From the NCBI GenBank assembly GCA_900547565.1, contig URHI01000007.1:1-35248 (forward strand): DNA of 35,248 bases, given 5' to 3'. The position numbers and the translations under genes were made by a program. Position 1 is the first letter of the stretch. Each line of letters opens with the position of its first letter. The notes below the pieces were generated by a model that saw only the letters and a list, made by a program, of their open reading frames with translations, did no database searches and was not told the origin of the DNA. The DNA is from an uncultured Eubacteriales bacterium (GTDB taxonomy: Bacteria > Bacillota > Clostridia > Oscillospirales > CAG-272). This document shows positions 7,128-14,855 of the stretch, piece by piece.

Positions 7128-8393
7128 ATGCTGAACGATTTATTTTCCATGGGCACCACCTCGGTGGTGCTCATGGGAGCATTCCTTATCTGCCTTATCG
7201 GATATGCTATAGGAAGCATCAAAATAAAAGGCGTTTGCCTCGGTACTGCGGGTGTTTTCCTTGTAGCCCTGCTGTTCGGATACCTGTTTACGCTTGAAGG
7301 ACTCAATGACATTCCTCTTTTGAGCAAGTTTTACATTGAAGGCTCCAAGTCCTCTGCCGTATCCAACTACAAGTTTATCGAGAGTGTCGGGCTGGTGCTG
7401 TTTGTAACGGCAGTCGGTTTTATCGCAGGTCCAAACTTTTTCAGAAACCTAAAGAAGAATGCTAAATCGTACGTTCCGTTGGGTGCGATCATAATCGCGA
7501 TCGGTGCCGCACTTGCGGTTGTCTTTGCATTGATACCGGGTATCGGTTCGGATTACAGCACCGGTATACTGTCCGGCGCACTTACTTCAACTCCCGCATT
7601 TTCAGCCTCCAAGCAGGTAGCAACGGAGGAGGGAATGGTAGCACTCGGACACGCAGTTGCATATCCTTTCGGAGTTATCGGAGTAGTGCTGTTTGTGCAA
7701 ATTGTTCCTAAGCTGCTACATGCCGATATGCAGGTTGAGCGCGGCTACATACACGGAGACGTTCCCGGAACCGAAGCGCCTGTAAAGCAGAAAAAAGAGG
7801 GTCGGCGGATCGTGCTTGACGAATTCGGATTTGGTGCGTTCGGTCTTGCCGTCGTACTGGGAATACTGCTTGGCTCCATTAAGATCCCGCTGACCGGCGA
7901 CGGCTTTTCCGGGGCATGCTTCTCGCTCGGCAACACGGGCGGGCCACTGATAGTGGCTTTGATATTGGGGCACTTTGGCCATTTAGGACATATCAGCGTG
8001 AAGATCTCTGACTCGACTCTTAAGGTCTTCCGTGAGTTCGGACTTATGCTGTTCCTCATCGGTGCCGGTGTCGAGGGCGGTGTTGAGCTTGTTTCACAAA
8101 TCCAGGCATCTGAGTACGGAGCGATGCTGGTTGTTTACGGCTTTATTGCCGGTGCTTTAATGACAACACTTCCTTTGATAATCGGATATCTTCTGGCACG
8201 TTATGTGTTCAAGCTGCATCTGCTGAACAATCTCGGGTCGCTCACCGGCGGCATGACCAGTACTCCTGCACTTGGTACACTGATCGGAGTTGCCGGAACC
8301 GATGACGTTGCTTCTGCATACGCCGCAACATATCCGGTGGCGCTTGTAATGGTTGTGCTTGCTTCTAACCTTATAGGTACATTTATTCCATAA
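7128..8393 (+). CDS. AAE-family exchanger (AspT/YidE/SucE type) lacking TrkA-C domains
   Basis: A hydrophobic 421-aa membrane transporter made of two related halves of about 190-200 residues. Each half has several membrane segments and the repeated signature TSTPA (residues 153-157 and 377-381), typical of the aspartate:alanine exchanger (AAE) duplication. Usual family members (about 540-560 aa) carry two TrkA-C domains between the halves. Here only a charged linker of about 35 residues (roughly 200-235) remains. The family includes AspT (aspartate/alanine exchange) and the corynebacterial succinate exporter SucE. It lies 23 nt after the FrdA-like gene and before the operon terminator, which suggests C4-dicarboxylate or succinate traffic (inference). 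The ATG at 7128 has a rather distant GAAGGGA (7105-7111), so initiation may be weak. Confidence 0.85.
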   Translation: MLNDLFSMGTTSVVLMGAFLICLIGYAIGSIKIKGVCLGTAGVFLVALLFGYLFTLEGLNDIPLLSKFYIEGSKSSAVSNYKFIESVGLVLFVTAVGFIAGPNFFRNLKKNAKSYVPLGAIIIAIGAALAVVFALIPGIGSDYSTGILSGALTSTPAFSASKQVATEEGMVALGHAVAYPFGVIGVVLFVQIVPKLLHADMQVERGYIHGDVPGTEAPVKQKKEGRRIVLDEFGFGAFGLAVVLGILLGSIKIPLTGDGFSGACFSLGNTGGPLIVALILGHFGHLGHISVKISDSTLKVFREFGLMLFLIGAGVEGGVELVSQIQASEYGAMLVVYGFIAGALMTTLPLIIGYLLARYVFKLHLLNNLGSLTGGMTSTPALGTLIGVAGTDDVASAYAATYPVALVMVVLASNLIGTFIP

Positions 8394-8413
8394 GTGTAGG
8401 CAAAACAAAATAA

Positions 8414-8448
8414 CCTGACAGGTGAAAAATCGCCTGTCAGGCTTTTTA
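8414..8448 (+). terminator. Intrinsic terminator of the hdrA-flx-frd operon
   Basis: A 9-bp perfect stem (8414-8422 CCTGACAGG with 8433-8441 CCTGTCAGG) and a 10-nt loop, followed by CTTTTTATT. It lies 20 bp after the transporter stop and separates the operon from dxs. Confidence 0.9.
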
Positions 8449-8461
8449 TTGAATTTTTAGC

Positions 8462-8490
8462 TTTTCAAAATGTGATATGTGTGTTATAAT
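8462..8490 (+). promoter_or_regulatory. SigmaA promoter of dxs with extended -10
   Basis: TATAAT at 8485-8490 preceded by TGT (extended -10 TGnTATAAT), with a weak -35 TTTTCA at 8462-8467 and a 17-bp spacer. It is the only good promoter between the terminator and dxs. Confidence 0.75.
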
Positions 8491-8534
8491 ATCATATATG
8501 CATAGTAATCGGTTATATCAGTGAGGAAGCCATC

Positions 8535-10430
8535 TTGAACAGCAGATCACAAAACAACAATAAACATGAGATCTTAAGCCGGATATTTTCATCTGATGAT
8601 GTAAAATCGTTGCCCGAGAGCAAGCTGGCACAGCTCGCTTCAGAGCTTAGGCAAAGCCTGACGGAAGTCGTTACCGATAACGGCGGGCATCTCGCGTCAA
8701 ATCTCGGAGTGGTTGAGCTTACCATTGCGTTGCACCGCGTATTCAATACGCCACACGATCATATTATCTGGGATGTCGGACATCAGAGCTATGTTCATAA
8801 AATACTTACCGGCCGTTACGGTGAATTTGACACACTTCGCAAGCCCGGTGGGCTGTCAGGTTTTACATGCCGTACAGAAAGCCCTCATGACTGCTTCGGT
8901 GCCGGTCACAGTTCAACGTCGCTTTCCGCCGCACTCGGATTTGCAGAGGCTGACAGGCTGTCAGGCTCGGACGCTTTCACTGTGGCAATACTGGGTGACG
9001 GGGCATTTACGGGTGGCATGATCCACGAGGCACTCAACAACTGCAATCGGGATCTGCGGCTGATAATTGTCATTAATGAAAACGAAATGTCCATTTCGAA
9101 AAACACAGGGCGTTTTGCAAGCAGTCTTGCAGAACTGCGTTCTCGTCCAGGATATTTCCAAACCAAAAAAACCACCGGTAAAATTATAAGGCGTATACCA
9201 CTCATAGGTAATCCGTTGTTTAACGGGATACGCAATCTGAAAAAATCACTGAAAAATCTTATATACGGAAGCAATTATTTTGAAGATATAGGCCTGTATT
9301 ATATCGGGCCTATTGACGGAAACGACGAGGCCAAGGTTGAAACTGTATTGCGTGAAGCAACCAAATTAGGCGAAAGTGTGGTCATACACCTGAAAACTAA
9401 AAAGGGAATGGGGTATGCTCCTGCAGAGCAGCAGCCTCATTTATATCACAGTCTGCCGCCTTGCGGAAAAGAAAAGCCGGATAGGACTTTTTCGTCGGAG
9501 TGCGGACGCATACTGTGTGCCGAAGGCGCCAAAAATCCAGATATTGTTGCGATAACCGCCGCTATGAGCTACGGAACAGGGATAGAGTGTTTCCGAAAGG
9601 AATTCCCGGAGCGCTTTTTTGATGTAGGAATTGCAGAGGCACATGCCCTAACATTTGCCGCGGGACTTGCGGCGGCAGGAAAGCGTCCGGGAGCCGCAAT
9701 TTATTCGACATTTCTTCAGCGCGGGTTTGATAACATAATTCATGACATCGCACTGCAAAATCTTCCGGTGCTTATATGTATTGATCGCGCCGGACTTAAC
9801 GCAGGCGACGGTATAACTCATAACGGTATTTTTGATGTGGCATTTCTTGCCGGTCTTCCCAATGTGCGTATTTATACTCCGGCGACATTTGATGCGCTTG
9901 AACGCGCAATAGACGAGTCGCTCAGCCGGAACTGCCCATGCGCGGTCAGGTATCCTGCAGACGGCGAAAAAGCTGAGGTAGTAAAAGCGTTTTATCAGTC
10001 TGACTCTTCATATTGCCCGGTTCGTATGCAAGCCGACTGCGGTGACGAATGTCGTGTTGTGATAATCTCTCACGGACGTATGGTTTCGGTCGCATTACAA
10101 GTGGCAGACATACTGAGACGGTCCGGTGTTGCCGCCGGAGTTATGCTGCTTGAACGGCTGACACCGTGGAATGAAATCGCCGGTGAAGTGCTCAATAAGC
10201 TGCCCAGAGGAGTTAGACTTATAGTCACGTTAGAGGAAGAAATACGATATAGCAGCATGGGAATTTCGCTTTGTGATGCGCTACACTGCGCCGGCCTTCC
10301 CGCCGGAGTGAAGACTCACGTTATCGCTACGTCCGATCCCTTCGTGCGCCCGAGAAAAGGCGAAACAGTTTACAGCGCAAATGGGCTTGACTGTGTTTCG
10401 GTGACCGATGAAATTTTAAAGACTCTCTGA
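8535..10430 (+). CDS. dxs: 1-deoxy-D-xylulose-5-phosphate synthase
   Basis: A 631-aa thiamine-diphosphate enzyme that condenses pyruvate and glyceraldehyde 3-phosphate, the first step of the MEP isoprenoid pathway. Visible hallmarks are WDVGHQSYVHK, the ThDP/Mg site GDGAFTGGM (Gly154-Asp155-Gly156), the catalytic Glu368 in VGIAEAH, and the DRAGLNAGDG / HNG segment of the second domain. The length equals the family norm (about 620-640). The start is TTG 8535 behind GAGGAA (8523-8528); no in-frame ATG lies near. It has its own promoter and appears monocistronic, ending at the palindrome shared with the malic enzyme. Confidence 0.95.
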   Translation: MNSRSQNNNKHEILSRIFSSDDVKSLPESKLAQLASELRQSLTEVVTDNGGHLASNLGVVELTIALHRVFNTPHDHIIWDVGHQSYVHKILTGRYGEFDTLRKPGGLSGFTCRTESPHDCFGAGHSSTSLSAALGFAEADRLSGSDAFTVAILGDGAFTGGMIHEALNNCNRDLRLIIVINENEMSISKNTGRFASSLAELRSRPGYFQTKKTTGKIIRRIPLIGNPLFNGIRNLKKSLKNLIYGSNYFEDIGLYYIGPIDGNDEAKVETVLREATKLGESVVIHLKTKKGMGYAPAEQQPHLYHSLPPCGKEKPDRTFSSECGRILCAEGAKNPDIVAITAAMSYGTGIECFRKEFPERFFDVGIAEAHALTFAAGLAAAGKRPGAAIYSTFLQRGFDNIIHDIALQNLPVLICIDRAGLNAGDGITHNGIFDVAFLAGLPNVRIYTPATFDALERAIDESLSRNCPCAVRYPADGEKAEVVKAFYQSDSSYCPVRMQADCGDECRVVIISHGRMVSVALQVADILRRSGVAAGVMLLERLTPWNEIAGEVLNKLPRGVRLIVTLEEEIRYSSMGISLCDALHCAGLPAGVKTHVIATSDPFVRPRKGETVYSANGLDCVSVTDEILKTL

Positions 10431-10481
10431 ACTATCAATGATAATATCGGTTTGAGGCAGTATCCGGTGAATTATTTTAAT

Positions 10482-10523
10482 AACCAAATGTGGCAGCTCC
10501 GATCGGAGCTGCCACATTTGGTT
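10482..10523. terminator. Perfect 42-bp palindrome, likely bidirectional terminator
   Basis: The 21 bases 10482-10502 are the exact reverse complement of 10503-10523, with no spacer. It lies between the convergent dxs (ends 10430) and the malic enzyme (ends 10555). A T-rich tract follows on the plus strand (TTTGGTTGTTTATG), and TTAAAATAATT follows on the minus strand. A bidirectional terminator is the likeliest role; the perfect symmetry also allows a cruciform. Confidence 0.7.
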
Positions 10524-10554
10524 TGGTTGTTTATGAGAACTATCCGATTAATTT

Positions 10555-11730
10555 TCAGATGCGTGCAACGCCGGAACGACGCGCAGCCTCGGCAACGGCT
10601 TTTGCGACTGCGGGGCCGACGCGCTTATCAAATGCCGCCGGAATGATATAGTTCTCGTTCAACTCATCGTCGGAGATAAGTCCGGCGAGTGCGCGGGCAG
10701 CGGCAATCTTCATTTCGTCGTTGATGTCGGATGCGCGGACATCAAATGTTCCGCGGAATATTCCGGGGAATGCCAGCACATTGTTGATCTGATTGGGATA
10801 ATCAGATCGTCCGGTTGAGATAACGCGGGCACCCCCGGCCTTTGCGTCATCCGGGAATATCTCCGGAGTCGGATTTGCACAGGCAAAGATTATGGCGTCC
10901 TTATTCATGGTTTTTACCATTTCGGTTGTTACAACACCGGGAGCGCTGACGCCGATAAACACGTCTGCACCCACCAGCATGTCGGCAAGCGAGCCTTGTT
11001 TACGGGACAAATTGGTAACTTCGGCCATTTCATCTTTGATCCAGTTCATGCCGTCTGTGCGTCCCTTGTAGATTGCGCCCTTGCGGTCGCAAAGAGTAAT
11101 ATCGGAAAAGCCGTCAGACAGCAGCAGCTTGGTTATGGAAATGGCAGCGGCACCGGCACCGTTTACGACTATGCGGACGTTTTCTTTTTTCTTGCCTACC
11201 ACCTTGAGTGCATTGGTCAGCCCGGCCAGCGTGATAACGGCGGTACCGTGCTGGTCGTCATGGAAGATCGGAATGTCGCATTTTTCCTTGAGCTTGCGCT
11301 CAATCTCAAAGCAACGGGGAGCAGCAATATCCTCAAGGTTTACCCCACCGAACGAACCCGACAGCAGGTATACGGTATTTACAATTTCGTCAACATCCTT
11401 GGATTTGATACAAAGCGGAAAAGCGTCAACACCGCCGAACGCCTTGAACAGCACGCATTTACCTTCCATAACCGGCATACCGGCTTCCGGGCCTATGTCT
11501 CCGAGGCCGAGAACTGCAGTTCCGTCTGTGATAACGGCGCACAAATTCCAGCGGCGGGTCAGATCGTAGCTTTTATTGACGTCTTTTTGTATTTCAAGAC
11601 AGGGCTGGGCAACACCGGGCGTGTATGCCAAGGAAAGGTCATCCTTGGTTGCAACCGGAACGGTTGCAATAACTTCAATTTTGCCGCGCCATTCGGCGTG
11701 TTTTTTCAGCGATTCAACAGCGTAATTCAT
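10555..11730 (-). CDS. Malic enzyme, short bacterial form
   Basis: A 391-aa oxidative malate decarboxylase: malate + NAD(P)+ to pyruvate + CO2 + NAD(P)H. Family marks in order are the catalytic Tyr36 in YTPGV, Lys91 after MEG in the GK segment, acidic metal ligands in LEDI (Glu133, Asp134) and HDDQHGT (Asp158-Asp159), and the nucleotide loop GAGAAA at 191-196. ANPTPEI and the C-terminal NNVLAFPGIFRG are also typical. The start is ATG at 11728-11730 with AAGGAG (complement of 11740-11745). It is monocistronic, with its own promoter, and converges with dxs. NAD versus NADP preference cannot be read safely. Its closeness to the fumarate-reductase-like operon fits a C4-acid metabolism but is not an operon link. 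Confidence 0.95.
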   Translation of the reverse strand: MNYAVESLKKHAEWRGKIEVIATVPVATKDDLSLAYTPGVAQPCLEIQKDVNKSYDLTRRWNLCAVITDGTAVLGLGDIGPEAGMPVMEGKCVLFKAFGGVDAFPLCIKSKDVDEIVNTVYLLSGSFGGVNLEDIAAPRCFEIERKLKEKCDIPIFHDDQHGTAVITLAGLTNALKVVGKKKENVRIVVNGAGAAAISITKLLLSDGFSDITLCDRKGAIYKGRTDGMNWIKDEMAEVTNLSRKQGSLADMLVGADVFIGVSAPGVVTTEMVKTMNKDAIIFACANPTPEIFPDDAKAGGARVISTGRSDYPNQINNVLAFPGIFRGTFDVRASDINDEMKIAAARALAGLISDDELNENYIIPAAFDKRVGPAVAKAVAEAARRSGVARI

Positions 11731-11766
11731 TAACTATCTCCTTTGAATAGTGTTTATGTTAATTAC

Positions 11767-11795
11767 ATTATATCAGTAAATCGTGCAAAAATCAA
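11767..11795 (-). promoter_or_regulatory. SigmaA promoter of the malic enzyme
   Basis: Read on the minus strand: -35 TTGATT (complement of 11790-11795), a 17-bp spacer, and -10 TATAAT (complement of 11767-11772). It lies about 37 bp upstream of the start codon. Confidence 0.75.
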
Positions 11796-11941
11796 TAGTA
11801 TAATTTTATTTTTCTGATTGCAGTTGCTTATCGTTTGCAAATTGCAAATTAATGCTACTGTTATATCAATACATTATTTTCATTGATTACACTGCAACTG
11901 TAAGGTAAATAATATTAGAACAAAAGATCACGGGGGAAAAT

Positions 11942-12730
11942 ATGAAAAAAATAAAACTAATCAGCCTTGTTGTGGTGATTGTTTGTGTTGTGATAACCAC
12001 ACAGCTGTCAATTTCAGCGGCGGGGGAGTCATACAGCTGGTATTGCATGCGTAATAAAAACCATCTTCAACCACGTTGTGAAGCCAATATGAGTTTTATT
12101 GAGCATTACAACGGTTATTATGTCGACCGCCGTCACGGAGATGATTGTGCAGACAAAGTTGTTTACCTGACTTTTGATGCCGGCTACGAGAACGGTAACA
12201 TTGCCAGAATACTTGATGTTTTAAATCAAAAGAAAGTCAAAGCCGCGTTTTTTATACTCAGCAACCTGCCGAAATCCAGTACCGACCTTGTAAAACGAAT
12301 GGCTGCAGAGGGGCATACTCTATGCAACCACACCGCTTCTCACAAGGATATGTCATCGGTATCCGATAAGGAGGCTTTTGCGGCTGAACTTTCCGGTCTT
12401 GAGCAGGTATGCCGAGAATATACCGGACTTGAAGTGGCACATTTTTACCGTCCGCCCGAGGGACGCTTCAGCGAGCAGAATTTGAAGGCGGCATCCGAGC
12501 TTGGATACAAAACTATTTTCTGGAGCTTTGCATACGCCGACTGGGATAATAACAAACAACCCTCGCCGGATTATGCCAAAAAGCTTATATTAGATAATAT
12601 TCATAACGGTGCAATACTGTTGCTGCATCCGACCTCAGCCACCAACGCTCAAATTCTGCCTGAGGTTATCGACACCCTGAGACAGCAGGGATACCGCTTT
12701 GGAACCCTGGAGGAGATGACGGCACAATGA
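11942..12730 (+). CDS. pdaA: PdaA-like spore-cortex peptidoglycan deacetylase
   Basis: A 262-aa polysaccharide deacetylase (NodB fold) with an N-terminal signal peptide (MKKIKLISLVVVIVCVV...). The first motif reads TFDAGYENG (residues 77-85), with Ala in place of the usual second Asp. This TFDAG is characteristic of PdaA, which makes muramic delta-lactam in the spore cortex. Metal ligands His130 and His134 sit in NHTASH; RPPEGRFS, FWSFAYADWD and a late LLHP follow the PdaA pattern. GGGGGA precedes ATG 11942. The last four bases (ATGA, 12727-12730) overlap the next deacetylase. It is likely exported and used during sporulation (family knowledge). I saw no convincing promoter in the 211 bp shared with the divergent malic enzyme. 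Confidence 0.88.
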   Translation: MKKIKLISLVVVIVCVVITTQLSISAAGESYSWYCMRNKNHLQPRCEANMSFIEHYNGYYVDRRHGDDCADKVVYLTFDAGYENGNIARILDVLNQKKVKAAFFILSNLPKSSTDLVKRMAAEGHTLCNHTASHKDMSSVSDKEAFAAELSGLEQVCREYTGLEVAHFYRPPEGRFSEQNLKAASELGYKTIFWSFAYADWDNNKQPSPDYAKKLILDNIHNGAILLLHPTSATNAQILPEVIDTLRQQGYRFGTLEEMTAQ

Positions 12731-13419
12731 AGCATAGGGCCGTGTTGAGCCTGGGGCTGGCGGTATTTTTAATGCTGAATATTTTCAGTATGTCGGCATA
12801 CGCCAACCGTTATTCTGACGTGGTGTACTGTAAGAAAAATTCGCAAATGAAAATTGCCCTGACTTTCGACGACGGCCCTCACCCGGTGTACACTGGAGAA
12901 ATACTGGATATACTCAAGGAGTATGGGGTAAGAGCCACATTTTTCGTTGTGGGCGAAAACGTTGAGCGGTATCCGGAACTGGTTATACGGGAAATTGCCG
13001 AAGGACATGAGGTCGGGAATCACACATATTCACACAAGCATCTGTCCAAGACTCCTCCTGCGGAGATAATACGTGAAATTGAGGCTTGCGAGCGCATCAT
13101 ATATCAGCAGTGCGGGGAGTATCGAACAAAGCTGTTTCGACCTCCCGAGGGCGTTCTCCCGTCTGCTGTGCATGACTATGCACGCGATGCCGATTACACC
13201 GTTGTATTGTGGAGTGTTGACACTTATGATTGGGCGCACAACCCTATAAACGAAATAATGAAAAATATCAAGCGCAACACTGAACCTGGCGACATAATAC
13301 TGATGCATGACAGTGTAAAGGACAGCCTTACACCTACCGCATTGCGCCAGGTGATACCATATCTTCTGGATCAAGGATACTCATTTGTCACTGTGAACGA
13401 GCTTCTGGGGTGTCAGTAA
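12727..13419 (+). CDS. NodB-type polysaccharide deacetylase, exported
   Basis: A 230-aa deacetylase with signal peptide ending near AYA-NR. It has the complete catalytic set: TFDDG at residues 46-50 (Asp48 base, Asp49 metal ligand), His99 and His103 in NHTYSH, RPPEG at 138-142, and His194 in LMHD. It is shorter than PgdA and lacks other domains. Coupled by an ATGA overlap to the PdaA-like gene, so both are made together. It is related to sporulation-type deacetylases (PdaB and similar) and to peptidoglycan N-acetylglucosamine deacetylases; the substrate cannot be fixed from sequence. The pair may act on spore cortex or the vegetative wall. Confidence 0.88.
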   Translation: MKHRAVLSLGLAVFLMLNIFSMSAYANRYSDVVYCKKNSQMKIALTFDDGPHPVYTGEILDILKEYGVRATFFVVGENVERYPELVIREIAEGHEVGNHTYSHKHLSKTPPAEIIREIEACERIIYQQCGEYRTKLFRPPEGVLPSAVHDYARDADYTVVLWSVDTYDWAHNPINEIMKNIKRNTEPGDIILMHDSVKDSLTPTALRQVIPYLLDQGYSFVTVNELLGCQ

Positions 13420-13427
13420 TGAGGAAA

Positions 13428-13505
13428 AAGCGGTCGGGAAAAGAAAGGGAACGTATGGCAAATAATCGGGAAAAACATCTCGGCATTCCTTGCACCCGAC
13501 CGCTT
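13428..13505. repeat. 11-bp inverted repeat enclosing 56 nt
   Basis: The arms 13428-13438 (AAGCGGTCGGG) and 13495-13505 (CCCGACCGCTT) are perfect complements. On the minus strand the second arm runs straight into TTTTTCCTC, as a terminator would. On the plus strand there is no T tract. The rest of the 13420-13627 gap holds the alr promoter and no credible gene. Confidence 0.5.
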
Positions 13506-13591
13506 ATGGCGAAAAAATGTATAAATTTACTTAATTCCGGACAGCTTTGTTTATGTATTAAAAGAATTGCCAAAAGCATAAAATAGTGATA

Positions 13592-13600
13592 TGATATAAT
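13592..13600 (+). promoter_or_regulatory. Extended -10 promoter of alr
   Basis: TGATATAAT: TG at 13592-13593, one base, then TATAAT at 13595-13600. No good -35 lies 16-18 bp upstream, which is acceptable for an extended -10 promoter. It is 28 bp ahead of the alr start. Confidence 0.6.
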
Positions 13601-13627
13601 TGATAAAACATAAAGGTGGCTTTAGGC

Positions 13628-14788
13628 ATGGAAATTACAGGCATTAACCGAAGGACGTGGGCGGAAATAGATATTGATGCTTCTGAGCGCAATTATTTGG
13701 TTGTTCGTCGTGCTGTTCCGCCGGGGGTTATGATGTGCTGTGTGGTTAAGGCAGATGCTTACGGACATGGGGCGATAACAGTATCGCGGTTGTATGAGAA
13801 GCTCGGAGCCGACTATTTAGCGGTGTCAAACATAGACGAGGCGTTGCGACTGAGACAGGGCGGAATCAGAATGCCTATACTTAACCTTGGCTTTGGAGCA
13901 CCGGAATGTGCCGTTCTGATGAGCAAATACAACATCACTCAATGCGTATATTCCTCGGAATATGCCGATAATTTATCGAATTGTGCTGTAATGTCAAACG
14001 TCAAAGTCAAGGTGCATATAAAGCTTGATACCGGTATGGCCCGCATTGGCTTTGTGTGTCGGCCGGAGCATTTTGAAAAAATTGATGATATCGCCCGTGC
14101 GGCTACATTGCCCGGATTTATAGCGGAGGGAGTATTCACTCACTTTGCAGATGCAAATTCCGGTGCGTGCGGTGCGGAATATACACACCGTCAGTTTGAG
14201 TGCTTTACAAATACAATACAAAGGCTCGGAAACCTCGGTGTGAAGTTTGACATACGTCACTGTGCGAACAGCGGAGCGATATTTGATTATCCGGAGTATG
14301 ACCTTGATATGGTGCGTGCAGGCGGCGTGCTGTTTGGTATAGCGCCTGATAACCGCATACAAAATCTGCCGTCTCTTGAAGCTTCAATGACGCTGAAATC
14401 GCTGATAAGCTGTATTAAAACAGTGCGTTCCGGTGAATCGGTGGGTTACGGCCGCAGTTACATAGCAGAAAAAGATATGCGTCTTGCGACAGTTCCTGTA
14501 GGCTATGCTGACGGAATTGACCGCAAACTGCCTCGGGTATGGATATCCGGTTGCGCAGCTCCCGTGGTCGGACGGATCTGTATGGATCAACTCATGGTTT
14601 GCGTTGACGGCATTGATTGCAGCGTGGGAGACGAGGTGATTGTGTTCGGAGGACGCGGGAAAGCCGGGGTCGAAAAGCTTTCTTATGAGCTGGGCACAAT
14701 AAGTTATGATACCTTGTGTGGCGTAGGGCATCGTGTTCCTCGTGGATATATTAAGGGAGGACAGCTCGTCGGGTGGAATGAGATCTGA
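13628..14788 (+). CDS. alr: Alanine racemase
   Basis: A 386-aa PLP enzyme that interconverts L- and D-alanine for peptidoglycan. The PLP lysine is Lys41 in VVKADAYGHG; the catalytic Tyr293 sits in VGYADG. KLDTGMARIGF and VGRICMDQ are further hallmarks. I chose ATG 13628 because AAAGGTGG (13612-13619) is its ribosome site; the upstream GTG at 13616 lies inside that site. The length is normal. It is transcribed alone from its own extended -10 promoter and ends at the hairpin shared with the convergent membrane-protein operon. Confidence 0.95.
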   Translation: MEITGINRRTWAEIDIDASERNYLVVRRAVPPGVMMCCVVKADAYGHGAITVSRLYEKLGADYLAVSNIDEALRLRQGGIRMPILNLGFGAPECAVLMSKYNITQCVYSSEYADNLSNCAVMSNVKVKVHIKLDTGMARIGFVCRPEHFEKIDDIARAATLPGFIAEGVFTHFADANSGACGAEYTHRQFECFTNTIQRLGNLGVKFDIRHCANSGAIFDYPEYDLDMVRAGGVLFGIAPDNRIQNLPSLEASMTLKSLISCIKTVRSGESVGYGRSYIAEKDMRLATVPVGYADGIDRKLPRVWISGCAAPVVGRICMDQLMVCVDGIDCSVGDEVIVFGGRGKAGVEKLSYELGTISYDTLCGVGHRVPRGYIKGGQLVGWNEI

Positions 14789-14807
14789 TGAGTGTGATCA
14801 CAAAAAC

Positions 14808-14855
14808 ATAAAAATCACGGTATAATGCTATAAGCAATTATACCGTGATTTTTAT
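14808..14855. terminator. Shared bidirectional terminator, alr and DUF624-like operon
   Basis: A 19-bp perfect stem (14808-14826 with 14837-14855) and a 10-nt loop. The arms begin with A5 and end with T5, so either strand gives a hairpin followed by U residues. It touches the stop codon of the minus-strand gene. Confidence 0.9.

Noticed and set aside
10996..11733. 245-codon plus-strand frame opposite the malic enzyme
   Set aside because: Shadow of the malic enzyme; low-complexity mixture without a recognisable domain and no ribosome site.
13388..13579. 63-codon minus-strand frame in the deacetylase-alr gap
   Set aside because: No ribosome site or domain; it runs into the deacetylase gene. 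The inverted repeat there is reported instead.
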